From: CAYRTV01 sp964505785
Lineage (GTDB): Bacteria; Acidobacteriota; Aminicenantia; Aminicenantales; Aminicenantaceae
Length of the DNA: 64,000 nucleotides
NCBI GenBank assembly: GCA_964505785.1
Contig: CAZDJZ010000004.1
Location: forward strand, 102,546-166,545
Direction: 5' to 3'
Of the stretch, positions 23,853-31,043 are shown piece by piece (within the stretch, counting starts at the first letter, position 1; every line of letters begins with the position of its first letter). Both the position numbers and the translations under genes were made by a program. The notes under the pieces were generated by a model, which saw only the letters and a program-made list of their open reading frames with translations, was not told the DNA's origin and did not search any database.

Positions 23853-25531
23853 AAATCCGTTTTTTTCGTTCGCTGGGTTTTTATCTCTTCTTGACCTTAT
23901 TGCTTTTCGCTTTTGTGCCTCTCGCCATATTTCAAGTCACAGCCAATACCCGCGCCCGAAGAGAACTCGGGCAAAATACGGAAAAACAAATCAGGCAAAT
24001 CACAACAACCGCCCAGCGGTTATTTGAAGAACGGATAGAAAATGAAAAAGCCGGGCTGGCTTTTTTGGCCCGCATGCCCGCTCTAAGCAAAGAATTCTTG
24101 TCTCATTATTTTTATCAATATAATGACATCTATTACAGGGTCAGCTTGCTGGACACGGATGGGGATCCCTATATTACCCTGGTCTCCAATTTCGATCCGC
24201 AGCATCTTTTCCCGCTCCCGTTCGAAGAGAGAGTCGATCTTCCCGGGATTCCCCAGCAAAAGCTCCCCCCCGATGACCGCATTCATGCTTTGGATATCTA
24301 TCCCATACCTGACGGCTATGCCCTGCCTCTAATAGGAAAATCAGGAGATAATTATATTCTGGCGGATATTCGATTATCTGTCTTTTTTTCCCGGATCGAA
24401 CCTTTTTTAGGCCTTTCAGGAAAGGACCAGTTCATGGTCGCAGACCAGAGAGGAGCCGTCATTTACTCCCGGAAGCCGGAGATATTGAACCAGTCACTTA
24501 TTATCCCTCCCGGCCGTTTCATAAGAGAGAAAGCATCAACAACCGGGTTCTCCGGAAACGGCGGCTTAGGGTTCGGCCTCAAACGGGATTATCAAAGCCT
24601 TATAGATTCAATTAACCATTCCACACGGCTTAATCTTTCCCTTGGATTAGGAGGAATGCTTCTCATTTTTTTCCTGGCATATATATTCGTCAAGCCATTG
24701 ACTTCGCCTTTATCTCAATTGGTCAAAGCCGCCGATGGAATCGCCGGCGGTGACTTCGACTGGAAAACCAGCATACGCCACCCGGAGGAATTTAAAATCC
24801 TGGGCGACAGGTTTAACCGGATGGCGGACGAATTGAAAGCACTTCTTGAAGAAAAATCCCGCACGCAGAGTTTCGCGGCTATCGGCAAATTCGCCTCTTA
24901 TTTCGCGCATGATATTAAATCTCCTTTGGAAGGAACCTACCTTATTGCATCCGAAATACAAAAAAATATGTCATCCAATGATCCTCAACGCGAAAATATG
25001 GACGAACTCATTAAGGGAGTCACCCGTTTACGGGAACTGGTTAATAGTTCCCTGGATTTTGCAAGAATTAATAATCCACGAATTGAAAATTTAGATATCA
25101 ATAATTTAATAGAACAAAAAGCAAATGAATTTTCAGAGCAGTACCCTTGCCGGATGGAGCTTAACCTGGAGCCGGTTATGGAGGAAGTCCGGCTGGACCC
25201 GGTTCTGTTTTCGCGGGTTCTGGATAATCTTTTCCACAACAGCTGGGAAGCATCGGCCGGAGACCGCGTGATCCGGGTCACAACCGCCCGGGAAGATTCC
25301 CATGTTTTCATTCGCATAGAAGACGAAGGACGCGGCATTCCAGCGGGCTTGAGTGAAAAAATCTTTGAACCTTTCTTTTCAAGCAAGAAAAAAGGATACG
25401 GTTTTGGTTTGGCCTTTGTCCAAGAGGTCATTCGTAAACACGGCGGAAGGATTATGGTTCATTCTCAAGAGGAAAAGGGGACTGAAATGATCTTGATTTT
25501 TCCGTCCGAGAAGACGAATGTTGAGGTATAA
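23849..25531 (+). CDS. Membrane sensor histidine kinase (HAMP, HisKA, HATPase)
   Basis: The protein has 560 residues. Transmembrane helix 1 lies at 8-28, followed by an extracytoplasmic sensor of about 220 residues (Cache-like by length and strand pattern). Helix 2 is near 262-282 (LGGMLLIFFLAYIFV), then HAMP (LTSPLSQLVKAADGIAGGDF). The H-box is KFASYFAHDIKSPLEG, with the phosphorylated His in AHD. The ATP domain has the N-box DNLFHNSWEAS and the G-boxes DEGRGIP and YGFGLAFVQEVIRKHGG. It overlaps the binding-protein gene (ATGA) and ends 2 nt before the response regulator. The order suggests binding protein to kinase to sigma-54 activator. Confidence 0.9.
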   Translation: MKIRFFRSLGFYLFLTLLLFAFVPLAIFQVTANTRARRELGQNTEKQIRQITTTAQRLFEERIENEKAGLAFLARMPALSKEFLSHYFYQYNDIYYRVSLLDTDGDPYITLVSNFDPQHLFPLPFEERVDLPGIPQQKLPPDDRIHALDIYPIPDGYALPLIGKSGDNYILADIRLSVFFSRIEPFLGLSGKDQFMVADQRGAVIYSRKPEILNQSLIIPPGRFIREKASTTGFSGNGGLGFGLKRDYQSLIDSINHSTRLNLSLGLGGMLLIFFLAYIFVKPLTSPLSQLVKAADGIAGGDFDWKTSIRHPEEFKILGDRFNRMADELKALLEEKSRTQSFAAIGKFASYFAHDIKSPLEGTYLIASEIQKNMSSNDPQRENMDELIKGVTRLRELVNSSLDFARINNPRIENLDINNLIEQKANEFSEQYPCRMELNLEPVMEEVRLDPVLFSRVLDNLFHNSWEASAGDRVIRVTTAREDSHVFIRIEDEGRGIPAGLSEKIFEPFFSSKKKGYGFGLAFVQEVIRKHGGRIMVHSQEEKGTEMILIFPSEKTNVEV

Positions 25532-25533
25532 AC

Positions 25534-26871
25534 GTGGCAAAAATCCTATTCGCAGACGATGACGATACGATGCGCTCCGCAATGCGCATCACATTAAAAG
25601 AGCATCAGCTTATCACTGCGTCCGGGCAAGATGAAGCCCTTGTTCTTATGAAGAAATCTCCGGTGGATTTACTGATCACCGATTTGTATATGCCGGACGC
25701 AGAAGCCGGTTACGCATTGGTGGCTGCAGCCCGCAGGCAGAATGAATCGCTCTATATCGTGGTCCTTACCGGATTCGGGACAATCGCCTCGGCTGTTGAA
25801 GCCATGCAAAAAGGAGCCGATGATTATATCACTAAAGACCAGTCCCCGGATGAACTGCGTTTGCGGGTGAATCATTTCCTGAAGAAGCGAAAAGAAAAAA
25901 TCCGGATGCAGCGCTTGGAGGCGGAAAACCTGCTCTTAAAAAGAGATACGCTTCAGTCGGATAATTTCCTGGGGCAATCTCCGGCCTTCCGGCGGGTCAG
26001 CAAACGCATAGAAGCAGCCGCAATGGATAATGAAAGCACCGTCCTTATTCTGGGAAAGTCAGGAACCGGCAAAGAAATAGCCGCCCGGGAAATTCACAAA
26101 AAAAGCCGCCGAAAGGATAATGCTTTTGCCGCCATCGACTGCCCCACCATACCCGGAGAGCTGTTTGAGTCGGAGCTGTTCGGGCATGAACGGGGCGCCT
26201 TTACCGATGCCAAGACAAGAAAAATAGGCCGCATCGAGTTAGCTGATAACGGCACCCTTTTTCTCGACGAAATCGCGGATCTTCCGCTGAACCTGCAGTC
26301 CAAGCTGCTTCGTTTTTTTGAAAATTCAGAATTCTACCGGGTGGGCGGTACCAGTCCGGTTCATGTCAACACGAGGATCATCTCATCCACCAACCGGAAT
26401 CTAAAAGAAATGGTCAGCTCGGGCGCCTTTCGCGAAGATCTCTATTACCGGCTGCGGGTGGTCGTTATCGAAATGCCGGAGCTCCGCGAAAGGCGGGAAG
26501 ATATTCCGGTGCTGGCGGAACATTTCCTGCAGGATTCAAACCGCCGAAAGCATAAGAACCTGAACTTTTCTGCGGATGATATGGCACGGCTGAGCGCATA
26601 TGACTGGCCCGGGAATATCCGGGAGCTGCGCAACACAATAGAAAGCTATGCTGTGCTGGGTGAACTTCCGCTTCTGCATAAGCAAGGAAAAAATGAAAAA
26701 AACGGGCTGGATTTTAAGACAGCAAAAAAGAACGCGGTGAAGGAATTCGAAACAGTATTTCTTAAAAAAGCCCTTGATTCAGCTCAAGGCAATATAACCC
26801 GGGCCGCTGCCAAGGTGGGTCTTTCCCGTGAAGAATTTTCCCGCAAAATCAAAAAATTAAAATTATCGTGA
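25534..26871 (+). CDS. NtrC-family sigma-54-dependent response regulator
   Basis: The protein has 445 residues, starting at GTG. The receiver domain (1-118) has ADDDDTM and the phosphoacceptor in LLITDLYMPD. The AAA+ domain (about 140-370) has Walker A LGKSGTGKE (the usual form is GESGTGKE), Walker B GTLFLDEIAD, and the sigma-54 contact loop ERGAFTDA in place of GAFTGA. The C-terminal Fis-type helix-turn-helix is ITRAAAKVGLSREEFSRKIK. GAFTDA keeps the Phe-Thr core needed for sigma-54 contact, so it should still remodel sigma-54 holoenzyme. The sigma-54 promoter predicted at 27003-27016 and the dyads at 26868-26905 are its likely targets. Confidence 0.9.
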   Translation: MAKILFADDDDTMRSAMRITLKEHQLITASGQDEALVLMKKSPVDLLITDLYMPDAEAGYALVAAARRQNESLYIVVLTGFGTIASAVEAMQKGADDYITKDQSPDELRLRVNHFLKKRKEKIRMQRLEAENLLLKRDTLQSDNFLGQSPAFRRVSKRIEAAAMDNESTVLILGKSGTGKEIAAREIHKKSRRKDNAFAAIDCPTIPGELFESELFGHERGAFTDAKTRKIGRIELADNGTLFLDEIADLPLNLQSKLLRFFENSEFYRVGGTSPVHVNTRIISSTNRNLKEMVSSGAFREDLYYRLRVVVIEMPELRERREDIPVLAEHFLQDSNRRKHKNLNFSADDMARLSAYDWPGNIRELRNTIESYAVLGELPLLHKQGKNEKNGLDFKTAKKNAVKEFETVFLKKALDSAQGNITRAAAKVGLSREEFSRKIKKLKLS

Positions 26872-26905
26872 TTTTCATATCACAAAACGTGAGGTTTTGC
26901 TCACG
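26868..26905. promoter_or_regulatory. Tandem dyads, candidate enhancer sites for the NtrC-type regulator
   Basis: GTGAT-N6-ATCAC (26868-26883) and GTGAG-N6-CTCAC (26889-26904, extended by CG pairs to 26888-26905) have the same geometry. Their centres are 21 bp apart, about two helical turns. They lie about 120-160 bp upstream of the predicted sigma-54 start, the usual enhancer distance. The first overlaps the stop codon of the regulator gene. Confidence 0.6.
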
Positions 26906-26910
26906 ATTTC

Positions 26911-26940
26911 ACCGGCTGCTTTTTCATCAAATTAGCCGGT
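26911..26940. repeat. Inverted repeat ACCGGCT-N16-AGCCGGT
   Basis: Perfect 7-bp arms, with no T-run after. It may be a weak terminator of the kinase-regulator transcript or another binding site. Confidence 0.35.
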
Positions 26941-27002
26941 CATTCCTCCCTACTTCAATCAAATCAGCTTTTTGCCAAAAAACCCCCTGTTCCCCGGGTT
27001 GC

Positions 27003-27016
27003 GGCATGATATTTGC
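27003..27016 (+). promoter_or_regulatory. Predicted sigma-54 (-24/-12) promoter
   Basis: GG (27003-27004), exactly 10 nt, GC (27015-27016), within GCGGCATGATATTTGCAT. The invariant GG and GC with N10 between them match the -24/-12 promoter, and TTGCA fits the -12 element. The predicted start is near 27028, with an 88-nt leader before the ATG at 27116. Confidence 0.7.
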
Positions 27017-27022
27017 ATGTCA

Positions 27023-27113
27023 ATTAACCTGAATGATGAACGGGCCGAGACTGCCGCTGATAAAAAAGAGACGGCAAAAACATCACAATTCTTTATGAAT
27101 AGTTCAGGTTAAT
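27023..27113 (+). promoter_or_regulatory. Structured 5' leader with long-range inverted repeat
   Basis: ATTAACCTGAA (27023-27033) is perfectly complementary to TTCAGGTTAAT (27103-27113). The right arm contains AGG, the only ribosome-binding-like bases before the ATG at 27116. Inside, TGCCG and CGGCA (about 27051-27076) can form a second stem. Because the predicted transcript starts near 27028, the outer stem would keep about 6-7 pairs in RNA, covering the AGG. Both arms also resemble the termini of the MITE-like elements at 49448, 59484 and 62579, so this may be a 91-bp element of that family. Confidence 0.45.
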
Positions 27114-27115
27114 AC

Positions 27116-27499
27116 ATGAAAAATGAAGCACCGAAAAAGAATTTTTTAATTGTGGAAGACGACTCCACCATGCGGAGAGCCTTTTCACTTCTGGTGAAAA
27201 AAAAGGGGCTGAGCATCACAGAAGCCTTCAGCGGAATGGAAGCGGAAAAAATTCTTCAAAACCGGAGTTTCGACCTTGTGATTACAGATTTATTTCTGGG
27301 TGATGATATCTCCGGACTGGATATCTATCAAAAACACCACAGCCGCATGCCGGTTCTGATTGTCACTGGGTTCGGCGAATCTTTTTTAGCGGAAGAAGCC
27401 CGCCGGGTTGCCGGCCGTTATTATCTGGAAAAGCCCTTTTCTTCGGAGACCTTTACTACCCTGGTTGCAGATCTTATTAACGAAAGAAATAAAAAATAA
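27116..27499 (+). CDS. Stand-alone receiver-domain response regulator
   Basis: The protein has 127 residues, one receiver domain with no output domain. It has LIVEDDSTMRRAF, the phosphoacceptor in DLVITDLFLGDD, VLIVTGFGE and the Lys in YYLEKPFSSETF. Single-domain regulators act by protein contact or as phosphate sinks. It is the first gene after the predicted sigma-54 promoter, so it may feed back on the upstream kinase (inference). The next gene begins immediately after its stop codon. Confidence 0.85.
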   Translation: MKNEAPKKNFLIVEDDSTMRRAFSLLVKKKGLSITEAFSGMEAEKILQNRSFDLVITDLFLGDDISGLDIYQKHHSRMPVLIVTGFGESFLAEEARRVAGRYYLEKPFSSETFTTLVADLINERNKK

Positions 27500-27511
27500 A
27501 TGGAGGAAATA

Positions 27512-27883
27512 ATGAACAATAAAAAACAATGGACGTGGCCTGCCATCCGGCTTCTTTTTGCCGCAGCTGTCGGACTGGCTTTATTTATCGCCATGACGCC
27601 AACCTCGCCGGAAGAAAGCAGCGGCTGTCCGGGACATGACAGCGGAAAACTGGTCATCCAAAATCAATCCGAATGGTTTATCAATGTTAAATTGACGGGC
27701 CCAAGGGATTTTTCTCAAAATTTAGATCCCCAGCAAACCGCGACCGTAACCACAAGGACCGGAGCCTATAAGTGGGTGGCGACAACCACGACCAATATTT
27801 TCTTGAGGTATTCCGAATCAGGTTCAGCATCAGTTTCCAAAGACGGCACTACCACCATAACCATTACTTTCCCTGGATTTTAG
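27512..27883 (+). CDS. Small secreted beta-rich protein of unknown function
   Basis: The protein has 123 residues from the ATG at 27512. An ATG at 27500 lies inside the ribosome-binding site GGAGGA and is unlikely to be used. The hydrophobic leader AIRLLFAAAVGLALFIAMT is followed by a Ser/Glu-rich stretch and a beta-sandwich-like region rich in Thr (TATVTTRTGAYKWVATTTT, then DGTTTITITF). One Cys (SSGCPGHD) does not sit in a lipobox. The family is not recognised. It lies between a receiver protein and an SH3/barrel protein in the predicted sigma-54 operon, so an envelope or surface role is likely. Confidence 0.7.
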   Translation: MNNKKQWTWPAIRLLFAAAVGLALFIAMTPTSPEESSGCPGHDSGKLVIQNQSEWFINVKLTGPRDFSQNLDPQQTATVTTRTGAYKWVATTTTNIFLRYSESGSASVSKDGTTTITITFPGF

Positions 27884-27887
27884 ACCA

Positions 27888-28790
27888 ATGCAAATCGTAA
27901 AAATAAAAAAGATTATTGTCCCTGCCGGGATATTTTTCGTTTTATTTATCGCAGCACATACCTTAAATGCACAATACGCCGGGGCCAAGATCCGCGTGAT
28001 AGTTGAAACAGGGAATATCCGACTTAAACCGAGTCTTGACTCTACAGTGATCAAAGGTGTTCCCATCGGCTCCGAACTGATGGTTCAGTCCAAGGAGGGG
28101 GAATGGTTTTTAGTCAAACTTCCGCCTGATCAAAACGGATTCGAGATCACAGGCTATGTGCACGAGAGTATTGTTGAATTAAGTGAGCGCGGAACCGAAC
28201 AAACACCAGCCGTGCAAAGAGAAGCGCCGGTGCGACCCCGCGAACCTGAGCCCCAATGGGAGCCGCAGCCGCGGACAGCAACCAGAGCCTACGGCCGCGC
28301 GCCCGGGATAATTCCTGGATTGGCTTTAAAATTCGGATGGCAGCGGTCACCGGACCCTGGAGAATTCAGCAATGCCTGGCTGGCGGCGGTATCCTTTGAC
28401 TTTGCTCTGGGAAATAACCTCGGCCTCGGGCTGGAAATTCAGCCGGCTTTACGCAGCTATTCCGAAATCGGCCTCACCGAAATACCAGTTATGGGATTCG
28501 CCAACCTGAAAGCCGGGCTTAATCTCGGCGACTTGCTTCCCTTACTGCGTCCGCTTAACCTGTTCGGGGGCGGCGGAATCGGTGTCCTGGCCAAGTATAC
28601 GGCCGTGGACGTAGACGAGGAAACCATCACCAACTTTCAAACGAATCTGGCGTATCATGTACTGGCAGGATTGGAGTTCTCTCTTGGCGGGCTGCGCCTG
28701 CTGGGGGAATACCAGCTAACCCAGGTGTCCGACCCGGCAGTGGACCCGGACTTCTGGGCACACTATCTCCTCTTCGGCATCAAATTCTAA
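27888..28790 (+). CDS. Envelope protein with bacterial SH3-like domain and outer-membrane barrel
   Basis: The protein has 300 residues. A signal peptide (IIVPAGIFFVLFIAAHTLNA) is followed by an SH3b-type domain at 33-98 (VETGNIRLKPSLDSTVIKG, EGEWFLVKLP, ITGYVHESIVEL), then a Pro/Arg/Glu-rich linker (REPEPQWEPQP). A C-terminal region of about 160 residues with alternating strands ends YLLFGIKF with a terminal Phe. This reads as a periplasmic cell-wall-contacting domain tethered to an 8-strand barrel. A second protein of the same design is at 29765. It starts 4 nt after the preceding stop. Confidence 0.78.
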   Translation: MQIVKIKKIIVPAGIFFVLFIAAHTLNAQYAGAKIRVIVETGNIRLKPSLDSTVIKGVPIGSELMVQSKEGEWFLVKLPPDQNGFEITGYVHESIVELSERGTEQTPAVQREAPVRPREPEPQWEPQPRTATRAYGRAPGIIPGLALKFGWQRSPDPGEFSNAWLAAVSFDFALGNNLGLGLEIQPALRSYSEIGLTEIPVMGFANLKAGLNLGDLLPLLRPLNLFGGGGIGVLAKYTAVDVDEETITNFQTNLAYHVLAGLEFSLGGLRLLGEYQLTQVSDPAVDPDFWAHYLLFGIKF

Positions 28791-28848
28791 ATCTTGATTA
28801 TTCGTAAAAAGATGGTGATATTTTTTTCTTTTTTTCATGAATAGGATT

Positions 28849-28866
28849 TTTAACGGCATCGTTAAA
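28849..28866. repeat. Perfect dyad TTTAACG-GCAT-CGTTAAA
   Basis: A 7-bp dyad with a 4-nt centre in the 201-nt gap before the Lgt-like gene. It could be an operator or a weak hairpin; no T-run follows. An AGAGTTAAGAGTGAAGAGA stretch just after resembles the heptad-repeat family, and GCATGGAG is repeated 12 nt apart at 28958-28977. Confidence 0.35.
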
Positions 28867-28991
28867 TAAAGAGTTAAGAGTGAAGAGAAAATCAAAAATC
28901 AAAAATAAACCAAGGCCGGATATGAGAAAAGTATTAGCCATTTTGGTTCAAACGAGGGCATGGAGTTTAGCATGGAGGGTTATTTCATAAC

Positions 28992-29768
28992 ATGGCGCCT
29001 GTACTGATTAAGGCGGGGGCCTTCTCCATGTCCTCGTATAGTTTTTTTATTTTTTTGGGGGCCGCTGTTATTTTTTTCAGCGGCCTCCTCCTCTCTATCA
29101 AATCAAGGCTGCCGGTTATGGAAATCGCCGCCTTTCTTTTTTTCGGACTGGCTGCTGCGGTTATCGGCGCAAAAATCTATTTGTGGATTATCTTGACCAT
29201 ACAAGGTGTTCCTATCGCTGGAAATTCTTTTTTTGGAATAGTCACCATACCCAAAGGAGAAGGCGGATTCCTGGGCGCTCTCAGCGCCGGTGCCCTCTTC
29301 GCATTTGTTTATACGCGCCGCTGCCGGCTTCCGTTTTGGGAATTGGGAGACCACCTGGCGCCGGGATTTGCTGCCGGGTTTGCCGTTATGAAAATCGGCT
29401 GTTTTTTAAACGGCTGCTGCTCCGGGATCTCCAGCTCCCTGCCTTGGGCTGTGCGTTTTCCATTCCAAAATACCTCTGTCCACCCGGTCCAGCTTTATGA
29501 ATCAGGTTTAGCCATGATCCTGGCGGTTATTCTTTACCGGAAACACAGCCGGAATAGAGGGATACACGGCCGGCTGATCGGGCTTTTTCTCGTTTTTTTT
29601 TCACTCATCCGCATCTCGACGGCATTTGTCCGTTCGCAGCCGCAAACGGAATTTCTTGTCCATCAGTTATCTTTTTTAGCTGCTTTAGGAATGGGTATTT
29701 GGGTTTTATTTTTCCGAAAAATGTCCTCACTGTCTTTTAAAATCCATGACCACAGGAGGTCTTTATGA
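28992..29768 (+). CDS. Lgt-like membrane protein (prolipoprotein diacylglyceryl transferase family)
   Basis: The protein has 258 residues with about seven membrane helices. The C-terminal half has the family block MKIGCFLNGCCSG, then HPVQLYESGLAMILA, matching the Lgt signature and its HPxQLYE motif. However, the Lgt segment that should read GGMSFHGG is GEGGFLGALSAG, so the important His is missing, and an expected Arg before the signature is Lys. It is therefore a divergent member that may not be a genuine lipoprotein transferase. The gene overlaps the downstream SH3/barrel gene by 4 nt, which suggests a joint function. Ribosome-binding site: GGAGG, 13 nt upstream. Confidence 0.75.
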   Translation: MAPVLIKAGAFSMSSYSFFIFLGAAVIFFSGLLLSIKSRLPVMEIAAFLFFGLAAAVIGAKIYLWIILTIQGVPIAGNSFFGIVTIPKGEGGFLGALSAGALFAFVYTRRCRLPFWELGDHLAPGFAAGFAVMKIGCFLNGCCSGISSSLPWAVRFPFQNTSVHPVQLYESGLAMILAVILYRKHSRNRGIHGRLIGLFLVFFSLIRISTAFVRSQPQTEFLVHQLSFLAALGMGIWVLFFRKMSSLSFKIHDHRRSL

Positions 29769-30736
29769 AATTGAAAATATTTTTCACCACATTAACAGGG
29801 CTGTTTTGTCTGCTTTCTATCACCGCATATGGAACACCGCAAAAAGTCCGGGTTATTCAAATTGATGCCACCGTTCATTTGGAACCTGATTTTGAAAGCG
29901 GTGTTCTCATGAGTGTACCGCCGGGCGCTGTTTTGAATATGGTTGAGAAAACCGAAGATTGGTTCAAGATCTCATTGCCTCCCAATGATGAAGGCATCAT
30001 GGTCACAGGATATATCCATGGGAATGCCGTTGAAATTATCGGTTCAGGACCCATGGCCGGGGAACAAATACAAAAAGAGACCCGGCCGGCTTCGGTTGAA
30101 GAACCTGTTCAGCGGCAGCCGGCAGCACCTCGCCCTAGGCAAGCAGCAGGATTGAACGGCATGAAAAAAATCTCTTTTGGAGCCGCCGCCGGATTGAGCA
30201 TGTCCAATCTCAGCGGGGATACCATTCAGGAATGGGAATCCCTTTACGGGAACATGGATTCCAAAACCGCTCTAACCGCGGGGGGATTTGTGCTTTACCG
30301 CGTCAACCGCAATATTGCGGTTCAGCCCGGCGTTTACTATATGCAGAAAGGTGGAACCATCAGCGGAACGATCAGCGGCATGCCTGTAGAAGCAGCCTTT
30401 AATTTAAATTATTTGGAAATTCCGGTTCTGGTCAATATCTATTTTTCCATTCCCAGTCCCCTGAAACCATTTATTACAGCCGGCCCCGTAGTCGCCCTGA
30501 AAGCCGGCGCGGAGAGTGAAATCACATTCATGGAAGAAACCACAACGGAGACCATGGACGAGGTCAAAGGAACGGACTTCGGCTTGGCCTTTGGCTCCGG
30601 GCTGGAATTCAATCTTGGACCGGGGACCCTGCAGGCGTTGGTTCGTTATACCACAGGGCTGACAAACATTTCCGATGAACCGGATACGGAGATTAAAAAC
30701 GGCACTTTTGCTGTGCTGGTGGGGTTTATTTTCTAA
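29765..30736 (+). CDS. Envelope protein with SH3-like domain and outer-membrane barrel, second copy
   Basis: The protein has 323 residues, with the same architecture as the gene at 27888. A signal peptide (1-21) precedes the SH3b-type domain (VIQIDATVHLEPDFESGVLM, EDWFKISLPPNDEG, VTGYIHGNAVEI) and a Pro/Arg/Gln linker. The barrel is of the PorT/OmpA-like (OMP_b-brl_2) type with ITGPVVALKAGAESEITF-like strands and the end FAVLVGFIF. The sequence is diverged enough from the first copy to suggest an old duplication. AGGAGG precedes the ATG, which overlaps the Lgt-like gene. Confidence 0.78.
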   Translation: MKLKIFFTTLTGLFCLLSITAYGTPQKVRVIQIDATVHLEPDFESGVLMSVPPGAVLNMVEKTEDWFKISLPPNDEGIMVTGYIHGNAVEIIGSGPMAGEQIQKETRPASVEEPVQRQPAAPRPRQAAGLNGMKKISFGAAAGLSMSNLSGDTIQEWESLYGNMDSKTALTAGGFVLYRVNRNIAVQPGVYYMQKGGTISGTISGMPVEAAFNLNYLEIPVLVNIYFSIPSPLKPFITAGPVVALKAGAESEITFMEETTTETMDEVKGTDFGLAFGSGLEFNLGPGTLQALVRYTTGLTNISDEPDTEIKNGTFAVLVGFIF

Positions 30737-30742
30737 AATCGA

Positions 30743-30855
30743 TGTTATCCTGAGCGAAGCGAAGGATCCCACAGGGCATCGGCAGTAGAATCGGTACCGA
30801 GTCGTATATACGAAGCAGTTTGAGATCCTTCGTCGCTTCTCTCCTCAGGATGACA
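30743..30855. repeat. Inverted pair of REP-like palindromes
   Basis: TATCCTGAGCGAAGCGAAGG (30746-30765) and, inverted, GAGATCCTTCGTCGCTTC with CTCCTCAGGATGACA (30821-30855). The two can pair with each other over about 110 nt. They lie between the end of the plus-strand operon and the RND genes. Confidence 0.6.
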
Positions 30856-30962
30856 TAGGGTTGCGTTTCATTCAGCATTTACCCTGCAGCAGATTTTTCG
30901 AAACGAAGCAGAGGAACCCCCCGGGGTCAATCTCAAATTAAACTGGCTTATTCACAAACCGT

Positions 30963-31003
30963 GATGGCCGCAGGCCTGCTGCGCAGGCCTCAGGATGACA
31001 CTT
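30963..31003. repeat. REP-like palindrome with GCAGGCC core
   Basis: GGCCGCAGGCCTGCTGCGCA then GGCCTCAGGATGACA. CAGGCCTGC-TGC-GCAGGCCT forms a hairpin core. Confidence 0.55.
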
Positions 31004-31043
31004 TCAGGTTACCCTTATTCACTTCCTCCTTGTGAGGAAAAAA

